Source: Capsulimonas sp.
GTDB lineage: Bacteria; Armatimonadota; Armatimonadia; Armatimonadales; Capsulimonadaceae
Assembly: GCA_025963815.1 (NCBI GenBank)
Contig: JAOQAA010000206.1
Coordinates: 1-5,349 of the forward strand
Direction of reading: 5' to 3'
Length of the DNA stretch: 5,349 bases
Below, one piece after another: positions 1 to 5,349 of this stretch. The notes beneath the pieces are model-generated. The model saw only the letters and a program-made list of their open reading frames with translations. It was not told where the DNA came from and searched no databases. Each line of letters begins with the position of its first letter. The stretch's first letter is position 1. The translations under genes and the position numbers were made by a program.

Positions 1-1
1 G

Positions 2-19
2 GCGCCGGAGACTTCATGA
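2..19 (+). CDS. 3' end of an upstream gene (partial)
   Basis: Read from base 2, the frame gives Ala-Pro-Glu-Thr-Ser and then TGA at 17-19. That stop overlaps the ATG of the acyltransferase gene (16-18) as ATGA, the usual arrangement of translationally coupled genes in an operon. Only five codons are visible, so neither the product nor the reality of the gene can be judged. The alternative is that these bases are non-coding, or that the acyltransferase starts further upstream, since its own frame is also open to the window edge. Confidence 0.3.
   Translation, partial: APETS
7..10 (+). promoter_or_regulatory. Shine-Dalgarno for the acyltransferase gene
   Basis: GGAG lies five bases before the ATG at 16. 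This supports 16 as the true start although the same frame stays open to the left edge of the window. Confidence 0.55.
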
Positions 20-633
20 GCGGTATCGAAACAGTTCCATCAAATCCCGTCGCTGGCAAGCTGCGCCGGATTTCCCAGCGGATGGCTCGCGAGAGCCGCG
101 GCCTTTTGGGCGTATTCCGTCCTCGGATCTGGTTCTGGACGGGCCTCGCGCGCCTGCTGCCGGACTTTGCCGCAACGAGCCTGCGCACGCAGTTCTTTCG
201 GATGGCCGGCTGCGACATCGCTCCGGGCGTCGCGCTGCTGGGCTCGCCAAAGCTGATCGGGAGCGGCAATATCGCCGCGCGGCTGCATATCGCGTCTGGC
301 GCGATCGTTGCGCCGGGGGTGACATTCGGCCTTGACGCGGAGATTACGATCGGCGAAAAGGTCTCCATCAGTCCGATGGCGACGATCTACACCGCCACAC
401 ACGCCATGGGGTTCGGCTCGCAGCGCATGAACCCGGCGGTCAGCCCAAAAGCCGTCGTGGTGGAGCGCGGCGCGTGGGTCGGAATGCAGGCGCTGATCCT
501 GCCGGGGGTCACTCTCGGACAGGGATGCGTCATTTCCGCCGGATCCGTCGTCGCTCAGAACGTCACGGCGAACACTCTTGCCGCCGGCAACCCGGCGACC
601 GAACAGCAAAAGCTGCCGTTCGGCAATCGCTGA
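16..633 (+). CDS. left-handed beta-helix (hexapeptide repeat) O-acyltransferase
   Basis: A 205-residue cytoplasmic-type protein of the trimeric hexapeptide-repeat acyltransferase family (maltose/galactoside acetyltransferase, CatB and NeuD-like relatives). Residues 1-60 form a basic, helical N-terminal arm. Imperfect [LIV]-G-x4 turns of the beta-helix run from about 65 to 195. The catalytic histidine should be H129 in YTATHAMGFGSQR, the usual THxxD-type loop. The final coils, with WVGMQALILPGVTLG (154-168), SAGSVVAQNVTANT (174-187) and the terminal AGNPA (190-194), match the family signature closely. Members normally move an acetyl group from acetyl-CoA to a sugar hydroxyl or amine, but some beta-helix enzymes (LpxA, LpxD) use acyl-ACP, which matters here because a carrier protein lies downstream in the same operon. 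No signal peptide or membrane segment is seen. The acceptor cannot be predicted. The family call is secure and the substrate is not. Confidence 0.9.
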   Translation: MSGIETVPSNPVAGKLRRISQRMARESRGLLGVFRPRIWFWTGLARLLPDFAATSLRTQFFRMAGCDIAPGVALLGSPKLIGSGNIAARLHIASGAIVAPGVTFGLDAEITIGEKVSISPMATIYTATHAMGFGSQRMNPAVSPKAVVVERGAWVGMQALILPGVTLGQGCVISAGSVVAQNVTANTLAAGNPATEQQKLPFGNR

Positions 634-669
634 GACTGCCGGCGCTGCCTCACATGATTGCGCGATTTC

Positions 670-673
670 AGGA
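670..673 (+). promoter_or_regulatory. Shine-Dalgarno that decides the FkbH-type gene start
   Basis: AGGA lies nine bases before the ATG at 683. The frame stays open back to another ATG at 578, but that start would put about 56 bases of overlap inside the acyltransferase gene. The 35 residues it would add have a frameshifted-shadow composition and no family resemblance. Confidence 0.6.
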
Positions 674-682
674 ATAACGATC

Positions 683-2752
683 ATGACCACTCAAACGACA
701 ATTACCCCGGACATTTCAAACTTTACGGAAGAAGCGCGTGTGGACCCGTCGGCGCTGCTGAAGCAGGCGCAGGGTCTGCTGCGTGCGGGAGACGCCGCTG
801 CGGCGGAGCCGATGTTCCGCGCCGCCCTCGCGCAGCTTCCGGATTCCTGGGCGGCCGTCAACGGCCTGCTGAAGATCCTGGACGCTCGCGGCGCCCGCGC
901 GGAAGCGGCCGATCTGCTGAATGCGTTTGTCGCTCTGTCGCCCACACACTCCAGTATCATGTCCGCCGCGCGGCAGTGGGAGGCGTGGGACGCCGATCCG
1001 CCGCCGGCGCGCCGGGGAACCCTGCGCATCGCCCTGACCGGGACCGGCACGCTGAACTCGCTCGCTTCGCATCTGCGCGTCGCCTGCGCCGGCGCGGGAT
1101 TGCACGCCCCTGCCTATGTCAGCGACTTCAATCAATGGGCGCAGGACCTATTGCCGCCCCAGAGCCCTCTTTATGATTTTCAGCCGGACCTGATCGCGAT
1201 TTCGATCGGGACCGCCGAGCTCTTCCCGCGCACGGTCTCCGACTCGGAAGCGACAGCCGAGGAGATCGCCGCCGAGCGGACCGCCGGAGTCAATCAGATC
1301 GCCGAGCTGCTGGCCGCCTCCGCGCGCAGCGCGCCAAGCGCGACCGTCGTCCTCCACACCTTCTCCGTTCCCGATTATTCACCCTTCGGAATTTTGGACG
1401 CGAAGACCATTGGCGGCCAGCGCGATCGCATTCAGGCAATCAATGCGCGGATCGTCGAGCTCGTGAACGAGCGTTTCCCGCGCACGGCGCTGCTGGATCA
1501 GGAGCGAGTCGAGGCCCGGCACGGCAAGGACCGAGTGCGCGACGATCGCATGTGGTACATGGCGAGCATGCCTTTCAGCGATACGTTCCTCCCGGTGATC
1601 GCCTCCGAGTACCTGCGCATCGTCAAGGCGCTGAAGGGGCTGGGGCGTAAGTGCGTCGTCCTGGATCTGGACAACACGCTCTGGGGCGGGGTCATCGGCG
1701 AGGATGGGATCAACAATATCAAGATCGGCGGGCAGGCCGCTCCCGGCAACGCGTTTCGCGATTTTCAGCGCGCCCTGCTGGCCTTGCGCGGTCGGGGGAT
1801 TATTCTCGCCGTGTGCAGCAAAAACAATCCCGACGATGTTTGGCCGGTGTTCGAGAACCATCCCGACATGGTCCTGCGCCGGGAGCACTTCGCCGCCGTA
1901 CGCATCAACTGGAGTGACAAGGCGACGAACATCGCCGAGATCGCGCGCGAGCTCAACATCGGTCTGGATAGCCTGGTGTTCCTGGACGATAATCCGGCCG
2001 AGCGTGGATTAGTACGGCAGCAGCTTCCCGACGTTCTGACCGTGGAGCTTCCCAAGGACCCGGCGTTCTACACGCGCACGCTGCTCGGCCTGGACGTCTT
2101 TGACGTGCTGTCGCTCACCGAGGAAGACCGCAAGCGCGCCCAGCAGTATCAGGAGCAGGCGGAGCGGCGGCAGCTGGAGGAAACGGCGACCGCCAAGGGC
2201 GGCGACGTCACCGCCTACCTGCGGAGCCTGGAGATCGTCGCGGCGCTGTCGCCCGCGACGCCGTTTACGGTTCCGCGCATCGCGCAGCTGATCAACAAAA
2301 CCAATCAATTCAATATGACCACGCGCCGTTACACCGAGCAGCAGGTCGCGGCGATGTCCGAGGATACGGCGGGGTGGGGCGTCTATTCCTGCACTGTCTT
2401 GGACCGGTTCGGCGACAGCGGCCTGACCGGCGTCGCTCTGGTCCGAAAGGGCGTGGACGTTTGGGAGATCGATTCATTTCTGCTGAGCTGCCGTGTGCTG
2501 GGACGCGGGGTCGAAGACGCTCTGCTGACATATCTTCTGTCGGAAGCGACGTCAGCCGGCGCGTCCACGATGCGCGGACTGTTTGCGCCTACGGCGAAAA
2601 ACGCCCCCGCCGCCGGCTTTTATGATAAACAGGGCTGGACGCCGAGCGGTGTGATCGCCGGCGACGAAAACGTAAGCGCATGGGAGATCGCGGTAAACTC
2701 AGACGCGAACGCATATGCGTATCCTGAGTGGCTGACGATTTCTCGTGCGTGA
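683..2752 (+). CDS. FkbH-type HAD-IIIC phosphatase / glyceryl transferase, long form
   Basis: A 689-residue protein. Residues 21-100 look like one or two TPR-type helical repeats (LLRAGDAAAAEPMFRAALAQ). Residues 113-315 resemble the SGNH-hydrolase-like domain often found before FkbH cores (LIAISIGTAEL 170-180; WYMASMPFSD 291-300). The HAD core follows. Motif I is DLDNTLWGG (328-336), with nucleophile D328 and acid/base D330. The motif II serine is S379 in VCSKNN, the motif III lysine is probably K413, and motif IV is LVFLDDNPAER with D435/D436. The FkbH hallmark NKTNQFNMTTRRY spans 538-550. A GNAT-like C-terminal part runs to about 670, including FGDSGLTG (576-583) and LSCRVLGRG (601-609). 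Known FkbH enzymes strip phosphate from 1,3-bisphosphoglycerate and place D-glyceryl on an ACP phosphopantetheine. The ACP gene at 4314 is the likely partner. Classical FkbH is about 350 residues, so this is the extended form. The family is certain. The glyceryl substrate is inferred from the family. Confidence 0.92.
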   Translation: MTTQTTITPDISNFTEEARVDPSALLKQAQGLLRAGDAAAAEPMFRAALAQLPDSWAAVNGLLKILDARGARAEAADLLNAFVALSPTHSSIMSAARQWEAWDADPPPARRGTLRIALTGTGTLNSLASHLRVACAGAGLHAPAYVSDFNQWAQDLLPPQSPLYDFQPDLIAISIGTAELFPRTVSDSEATAEEIAAERTAGVNQIAELLAASARSAPSATVVLHTFSVPDYSPFGILDAKTIGGQRDRIQAINARIVELVNERFPRTALLDQERVEARHGKDRVRDDRMWYMASMPFSDTFLPVIASEYLRIVKALKGLGRKCVVLDLDNTLWGGVIGEDGINNIKIGGQAAPGNAFRDFQRALLALRGRGIILAVCSKNNPDDVWPVFENHPDMVLRREHFAAVRINWSDKATNIAEIARELNIGLDSLVFLDDNPAERGLVRQQLPDVLTVELPKDPAFYTRTLLGLDVFDVLSLTEEDRKRAQQYQEQAERRQLEETATAKGGDVTAYLRSLEIVAALSPATPFTVPRIAQLINKTNQFNMTTRRYTEQQVAAMSEDTAGWGVYSCTVLDRFGDSGLTGVALVRKGVDVWEIDSFLLSCRVLGRGVEDALLTYLLSEATSAGASTMRGLFAPTAKNAPAAGFYDKQGWTPSGVIAGDENVSAWEIAVNSDANAYAYPEWLTISRA

Positions 2753-2756
2753 TTTC

Positions 2757-2764
2757 AGGGGAGG
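2757..2764 (+). promoter_or_regulatory. strong Shine-Dalgarno that decides the MaoC-SDR gene start
   Basis: AGGGGAGG ends eight bases before the ATG at 2773 and is the best ribosome-binding site in the window. It favours 2773 over an in-frame GTG at 2728, which lies inside the end of the preceding gene and has no such site. The protein from 2773 begins directly with the hotdog domain (MKITQSDLDLFSAASHDVNP), as MaoC proteins usually do. Confidence 0.75.
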
Positions 2765-2772
2765 TAAACCTC

Positions 2773-4278
2773 ATGAAAATCACCCAAAGCGATCTCGATC
2801 TCTTCAGCGCGGCGAGCCATGACGTCAACCCGATGCACATGGACGCGGATTATGCGCGCAAAACTGCGTTCGGCGAGCCGGTCGTCTTTGGAATCCTGGG
2901 CGCGCTGGCGGCGCTCGGCCACACGCGCGACCGGAACGGCGAGTGTCTTGCCGGCGTGCTGTTTACGTTCCATAGTCCTCTGCTGCGCGATATCGAATAT
3001 CAGACCGTCGTCACGGAAAAGTCCTCTGAGAAGACGACGGTGGACGTGTTCGACGCCGGCCGCATGGTTCTCACTGCCGTTTTTACATTTCAGCCCTCCG
3101 AACAGGAGAGCGAGGAGTGGCCGGCTGAGAGGCCAGGCGTCCATCGTTCCGAGCCGTCGGAGTGGACCGAAGCCGTGCTTGCGGGGGGCATCGTGGTGGC
3201 TGGGAATTACACGCCCGACCTCGCTAAACTGCGCGCATTGATCGATCGCTGGGGACTGCGGCGCAAAGGCGTTTCGCCCTTGCAGATCGCCATCCTGGTA
3301 TGGTCGAGCTATCTGATCGGGATGGAGCTGCCGGGGAAGACGGCGCTATTCTCTCGTCTTCGACTGACATTCGAGACTCCAGCCGAAACGCCGTTATTTC
3401 CGCTTGTTTACCGGGCCAGAACTCTGGTTCTTGATCCGCGCTTTCAGCTCCTGAAGATTGCGCTCGATGTGGAGGCTGGTGGGCTGACGTTGGCGAGCGG
3501 CCAGGCCGCATCGCTGATCCGCCCCGAGTCGCCCGTATCTTCGGCGGATAGTCTGCGCGCTCTTCTTCCGAATGAGCCGCGCCTGCTGGGGCAAACGGCC
3601 TTGGTCATTGGGGGCAGCCGGGGCTTCGGGGCTGCCCTGTCGCTGGGCTTGGCGCTGCAGGGCGCGCGGGTCCTTCTTGCATACCAGCATAGCGCCGTTG
3701 AGGCGGAAGCCGTGCGAAGTCAAGCAGGAGAAGCGCCCGGCAAGATCGAACTCGTGCAGGGCGACGCCACCGACATCACCTGGCTGCAAACGCTGTGCTC
3801 CCAAATCCAGGAAGATGGCGGTGGGCTGGACATGTTGATTTGCAACGCCTGTCCTCCGATCCGGGCGCTGGCCTTCGCCCCGGAGGCGCTGGGCCGGTTT
3901 CAGGAGTTTATCACGCAGAGCGTGGCGCTGGTGAGCGCCCCTGCGGGGGCGTTTATCGACTTGCTTGCCAAGCGTAAGGGCTGGAATGTGGTGATTTCCT
4001 CTGAGTTCGTGCGCACGGTCCCAGCGGAATGGCCGCACTATGTCGCCGCGAAATACGCGATTGAGGGGATGACGCACGCCATTCAGGCGCAGCAGCCCTC
4101 CGTGCAGTCGCTCATCGTTCGCCCGCCGCGCCTGCTGACCGACCAGACCAATACGCCGATGGGCCGTATGGACGCTATGCCCGTGGAGGCCGCCGCCGCC
4201 GCCGTCATCCGCCGTTTCAGCGAACCAGCGCCGGATGGCGTGGAAACGATGGAGCGGTTCGATCCGCTCATCCGCTAA
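2773..4278 (+). CDS. MaoC-type dehydratase fused to short-chain dehydrogenase/ketoreductase
   Basis: A 501-residue cytoplasmic fusion. Residues 1-108 are a MaoC/PhaJ-like hotdog domain. SHDVNPMHMDADYARKTAFG (15-34) carries the (R)-specific hydratase motif, with D17 and H22 at the canonical five-residue spacing. Residues 130-252 look like a second, non-catalytic hotdog (ELPGKTALFSRLRLTF, 185-200), giving a double-hotdog layout. Residues 272-455 are an SDR domain. It has a cofactor loop IGGSRGFG (279-286; the usual first Thr is Ile), D331 in DATD, CNAC (357-360) where NNAG is usual, catalytic S410, and YVAAK with Y423 and K427. Ser and Tyr are 13 residues apart, as in FabG. R283 hints at NADPH. 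The protein should dehydrate or hydrate and reduce acyl groups on a carrier. It sits 20 bases after the FkbH-type gene and 35 before the ACP gene, so an ACP-bound substrate is likely. No ketosynthase is present. Domain calls are firm and the substrate is inferred. Confidence 0.88.
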   Translation: MKITQSDLDLFSAASHDVNPMHMDADYARKTAFGEPVVFGILGALAALGHTRDRNGECLAGVLFTFHSPLLRDIEYQTVVTEKSSEKTTVDVFDAGRMVLTAVFTFQPSEQESEEWPAERPGVHRSEPSEWTEAVLAGGIVVAGNYTPDLAKLRALIDRWGLRRKGVSPLQIAILVWSSYLIGMELPGKTALFSRLRLTFETPAETPLFPLVYRARTLVLDPRFQLLKIALDVEAGGLTLASGQAASLIRPESPVSSADSLRALLPNEPRLLGQTALVIGGSRGFGAALSLGLALQGARVLLAYQHSAVEAEAVRSQAGEAPGKIELVQGDATDITWLQTLCSQIQEDGGGLDMLICNACPPIRALAFAPEALGRFQEFITQSVALVSAPAGAFIDLLAKRKGWNVVISSEFVRTVPAEWPHYVAAKYAIEGMTHAIQAQQPSVQSLIVRPPRLLTDQTNTPMGRMDAMPVEAAAAAVIRRFSEPAPDGVETMERFDPLIR

Positions 4279-4302
4279 CCGATAGCACTACGAGACACCA
4301 AA

Positions 4303-4307
4303 GGGAG
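4303..4307 (+). promoter_or_regulatory. Shine-Dalgarno for the carrier protein gene
   Basis: GGGAG lies six bases before the ATG at 4314, in the 35-base gap after the MaoC-SDR gene. It is well placed for efficient translation of a small protein that is needed in high amount. Confidence 0.6.
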
Positions 4308-4313
4308 ACCACC

Positions 4314-4556
4314 ATGCTGACCATTGATAACGAGACAAAACTGAAAGACATTGTGGCCGAGACCCTGGGCGTGGACGCCGACGAGATTGAGGATACGACA
4401 ACGCCCGCGACGCTGCCCTCCTGGACCTCATTCAACCATCTGACGCTGATGTCCGCCGTGGAGGAGGCCTTTGGCCTGACGCTCTCCATGGAGGAAATGA
4501 CGGGCGTTAAGTCCTACGCGGACCTCGCCGCGACGGTCGGCCGTCATCTCGGCTAG
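4314..4556 (+). CDS. free-standing acyl carrier protein
   Basis: An 80-residue acidic protein with the four-helix ACP pattern: helix 1 about 7-18, loop 19-38, helix 2 about 39-53, helix 4 about 66-78. The phosphopantetheine attachment site should be S39, in PSWTSFNHLTLMSAVEEAFG (35-54). This aligns with the DSL-x-x-v-x-x-v-x-x-lE-x-x-Fg pattern of ACPs, with Thr and Phe on either side of the serine instead of Asp and Leu. A Trp two residues before the serine and a His three after it are, as I recall, common in carrier proteins beside FkbH-type genes. It would need a phosphopantetheinyl transferase, which is not encoded here. Its position in an operon with the FkbH-type and MaoC-SDR genes makes it the likely carrier of the C3 acyl group they make. 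A fatty-acid role is less likely because FabF/FabH-like neighbours are absent. Confidence 0.88.
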   Translation: MLTIDNETKLKDIVAETLGVDADEIEDTTTPATLPSWTSFNHLTLMSAVEEAFGLTLSMEEMTGVKSYADLAATVGRHLG

Positions 4557-4561
4557 CCGAG
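4532..4561 (+). repeat. two tandem small inverted repeats (stem-loops) at the end of the ACP gene
   Basis: GACGG (4532-4536) pairs with CCGTC (4541-4545) around a TCGG loop. Two bases later, CTCGGCTAGCCGAG (4548-4561) is a perfect 14-base palindrome centred on the ACP stop codon, giving a 5-bp stem with a CTAG loop. No T-run follows (the next bases are TCGCCCAAATC), so this is not a classical intrinsic terminator. The structures could stabilise an upstream message end, or they could be coincidence in GC-rich DNA. Confidence 0.4.
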
Positions 4562-4593
4562 TCGCCCAAATCTAAAAACGAACTGCAATACCC

Positions 4594-5322
4594 ATGCCCA
4601 CGATTTCCGTCGTTATTCCCACATACAACCGAAAAGCTAGTCTGAAAGTCACTCTGGACGGCCTCGCTCGGCAGACCCATCCAGTAGACGATTTCGAAGT
4701 CGTCGTCGTTTCCGACGGATCGACCGACGGCACCGACGCGTTTCTGGAAGAGTACGCGCGCACGTCGCCTTATGCGCTGCGCCCGATTACCCAGGAAAAC
4801 GGCGGGCCGGCGCGCGCGCGTAACCGGGGCGTCCAGGAGGCGCTCGGCCGAATCATCGTCTTTATCGATGACGATGTCGAGCCGATCTCGGAATTTCTCG
4901 CCGCGCATATGGCGCACCACGCTCAGGACGAAAAGGTCGTGGTGATCGGTCCGATGTCCCCCGACCCGGAACGCCGCCGGGCAGAGCCGCCGTGGATCGC
5001 GTGGGAGCATGCGATGCTGCAGAAGCAGTACACCAATCTGGTGACCGGCGTCTGGAAATCCGCCGGTCCCCAACATTTCTATACTGGAAACGCGTCTCTG
5101 CTCCGTGAGCATCTGACGGCGGTGGGTGGGTTCGACGTCAACTTCAAGCGCCAGGAAGACGTGGAGCTGGCTCACCGGATGCGGCGCGAGCGCGGCGTTC
5201 GTTTTGTCTTCGATCCCAAGGCGGACGGCGTGCATCGTCCCTTCCGAACCTTCGACAGCTGGCTCAATGTCGCGGCGTCGTACGGCCAGCTGGACGTGGT
5301 GCGTGCGCGCGCGGGTGAATGA
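4594..5322 (+). CDS. family 2 glycosyltransferase, short C-terminus
   Basis: A 242-residue GT-A fold, inverting-type glycosyltransferase. MPTISVVIPTYNRKASL opens the nucleotide-binding fold. D41 lies in VSDGSTDGT (39-47). ENGGPARARNRG (68-79) is the usual acceptor-side signature. The metal-binding DxD is IDDDVEP (91-97). TGNASL (164-169), GGFDVNF (178-184) and the catalytic-base region EDVELAHRMR (188-197) are in order, followed by H214. No membrane segment is seen, so it is probably cytoplasmic or peripheral, adding a sugar from a nucleotide-sugar to a lipid-linked or small acceptor. The donor cannot be told. The start has no clear Shine-Dalgarno in the 37-base gap after the ACP gene, but the N-terminus is standard for the family. 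Related proteins usually continue for another 50-80 residues beyond the YGQLDVV region, and this one stops within 13 residues. It is therefore either a naturally short protein or has a frameshift in the GC-repeat around 5301-5315. Confidence 0.88.
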   Translation: MPTISVVIPTYNRKASLKVTLDGLARQTHPVDDFEVVVVSDGSTDGTDAFLEEYARTSPYALRPITQENGGPARARNRGVQEALGRIIVFIDDDVEPISEFLAAHMAHHAQDEKVVVIGPMSPDPERRRAEPPWIAWEHAMLQKQYTNLVTGVWKSAGPQHFYTGNASLLREHLTAVGGFDVNFKRQEDVELAHRMRRERGVRFVFDPKADGVHRPFRTFDSWLNVAASYGQLDVVRARAGE

Positions 5323-5349
5323 CAGCAACGGCAAGTTCGCCGGCGGCTG
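5319..5349 (+). CDS. possible 5' end of a downstream gene (partial)
   Basis: ATG at 5319 overlaps the glycosyltransferase stop TGA (5320-5322) as ATGA, the same junction type seen at 16-19. The frame is open to the window edge and reads MTATASSPAA, a plausible unstructured N-terminus but too short to identify. No good Shine-Dalgarno precedes it, so it would rely on coupling. The competing reading is the frame through 5315-5349, which gives VNDSNGKFAGG with 10 of 11 third positions G or C. That frame could be a GTG-started gene or the continuation of a frameshifted glycosyltransferase. Confidence 0.35.
   Translation, partial: MTATASSPAA

Noticed and set aside
578..682. N-terminal extension of the FkbH-type gene to the ATG at 578
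   Set aside because: It would overlap the acyltransferase gene by about 56 bases, lacks a Shine-Dalgarno and adds non-family residues. The ATG at 683 has AGGA at good spacing.
40..690. 216-codon open frame on the - strand opposite the acyltransferase
   Set aside because: It is Arg/Asp-rich shadow translation without motifs, while the + strand has an intact beta-helix enzyme.
2728..2772. GTG start at 2728 for the MaoC-SDR gene
   Set aside because: It lies inside the preceding gene. The ATG at 2773 has the strongest Shine-Dalgarno in the window and matches the usual MaoC N-terminus.
3394..4077. 227-codon open frame on the - strand opposite the SDR domain
   Set aside because: No domain is recognisable, and the + strand carries the YxxxK and glycine-rich motifs.
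4189..4203. Five GCC repeats
   Set aside because: They encode an alanine run within the SDR C-terminus, which is ordinary for GC-rich coding sequence.
4548..4580. Intrinsic terminator after the ACP gene
   Set aside because: The stem has only 5 bp and no T-run follows, and the next gene continues on the same strand 37 bases on.
4507..5334. 275-codon open frame on the - strand opposite the glycosyltransferase
   Set aside because: It is the complement of a gene with full family motifs, its translation shows no recognisable domain, and long antisense frames are expected in GC-rich coding DNA.
1..5349. CRISPR arrays, tRNA or rRNA genes, insertion sequences, prophage or defence genes
   Set aside because: No spaced direct repeats, no cloverleaf-like segment, and no transposase, integrase or nuclease motifs were seen on either strand.

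Overview
This is a GC-rich bacterial window, roughly 60% G+C, with strong G/C preference at third codon positions. Five complete genes all lie on the + strand, 35-50 bases or fewer apart. Good Shine-Dalgarno sequences (GGAG, AGGA, GGGGAGG, GGGAG) precede four of the five starts. I see no tRNA, rRNA, CRISPR array, insertion sequence or convincing promoter, so the window looks like the inside of one long operon. The phylum cannot be fixed from the sequence alone. The gene set (sugar-type O-acyltransferase, family 2 glycosyltransferase, carrier protein with tailoring enzymes) suggests a surface-glycan, glycolipid or small secondary-metabolite locus.

Layout: (1) 2-19, probable last codons of an upstream gene, overlapping the next start by ATGA. 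(2) 16-633, a left-handed beta-helix (hexapeptide repeat) acyltransferase. (3) 683-2752, a long FkbH-type HAD-IIIC protein with TPR-like and SGNH-like N-terminal parts and a GNAT-like C-terminus. (4) 2773-4278, a fusion of a MaoC-type hydratase/dehydratase, a second hotdog-like segment and a short-chain dehydrogenase/ketoreductase. (5) 4314-4556, a free-standing acyl carrier protein (ACP) whose end carries two small tandem stem-loops. (6) 4594-5322, a family 2 glycosyltransferase with a short C-terminus. (7) 5319-5349, possibly the first codons of another gene, again in an ATGA overlap.

How the genes may work together: FkbH-type enzymes are known to dephosphorylate 1,3-bisphosphoglycerate and load the D-glyceryl group onto a partner ACP. 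The partner ACP is encoded two genes downstream. The gene between them supplies a dehydratase and a ketoreductase in one chain. FkbH + DH + KR + ACP is, from memory, the set of activities in the loading module of the bryostatin synthase BryA, where glyceryl-ACP is thought to become lactyl-ACP by dehydration to the enol/pyruvyl form and then reduction. The classical methoxymalonyl-ACP enzymes (FkbG, FkbI, FkbK) and any ketosynthase are absent from the window. My leading inference is therefore a free-standing pathway to a C3 acyl-ACP (glyceryl, pyruvyl or lactyl), whose acyl group is passed to a sugar or glycolipid built by the glycosyltransferase, possibly by the beta-helix acyltransferase. This is a hypothesis from gene content and motifs, not a demonstrated function.
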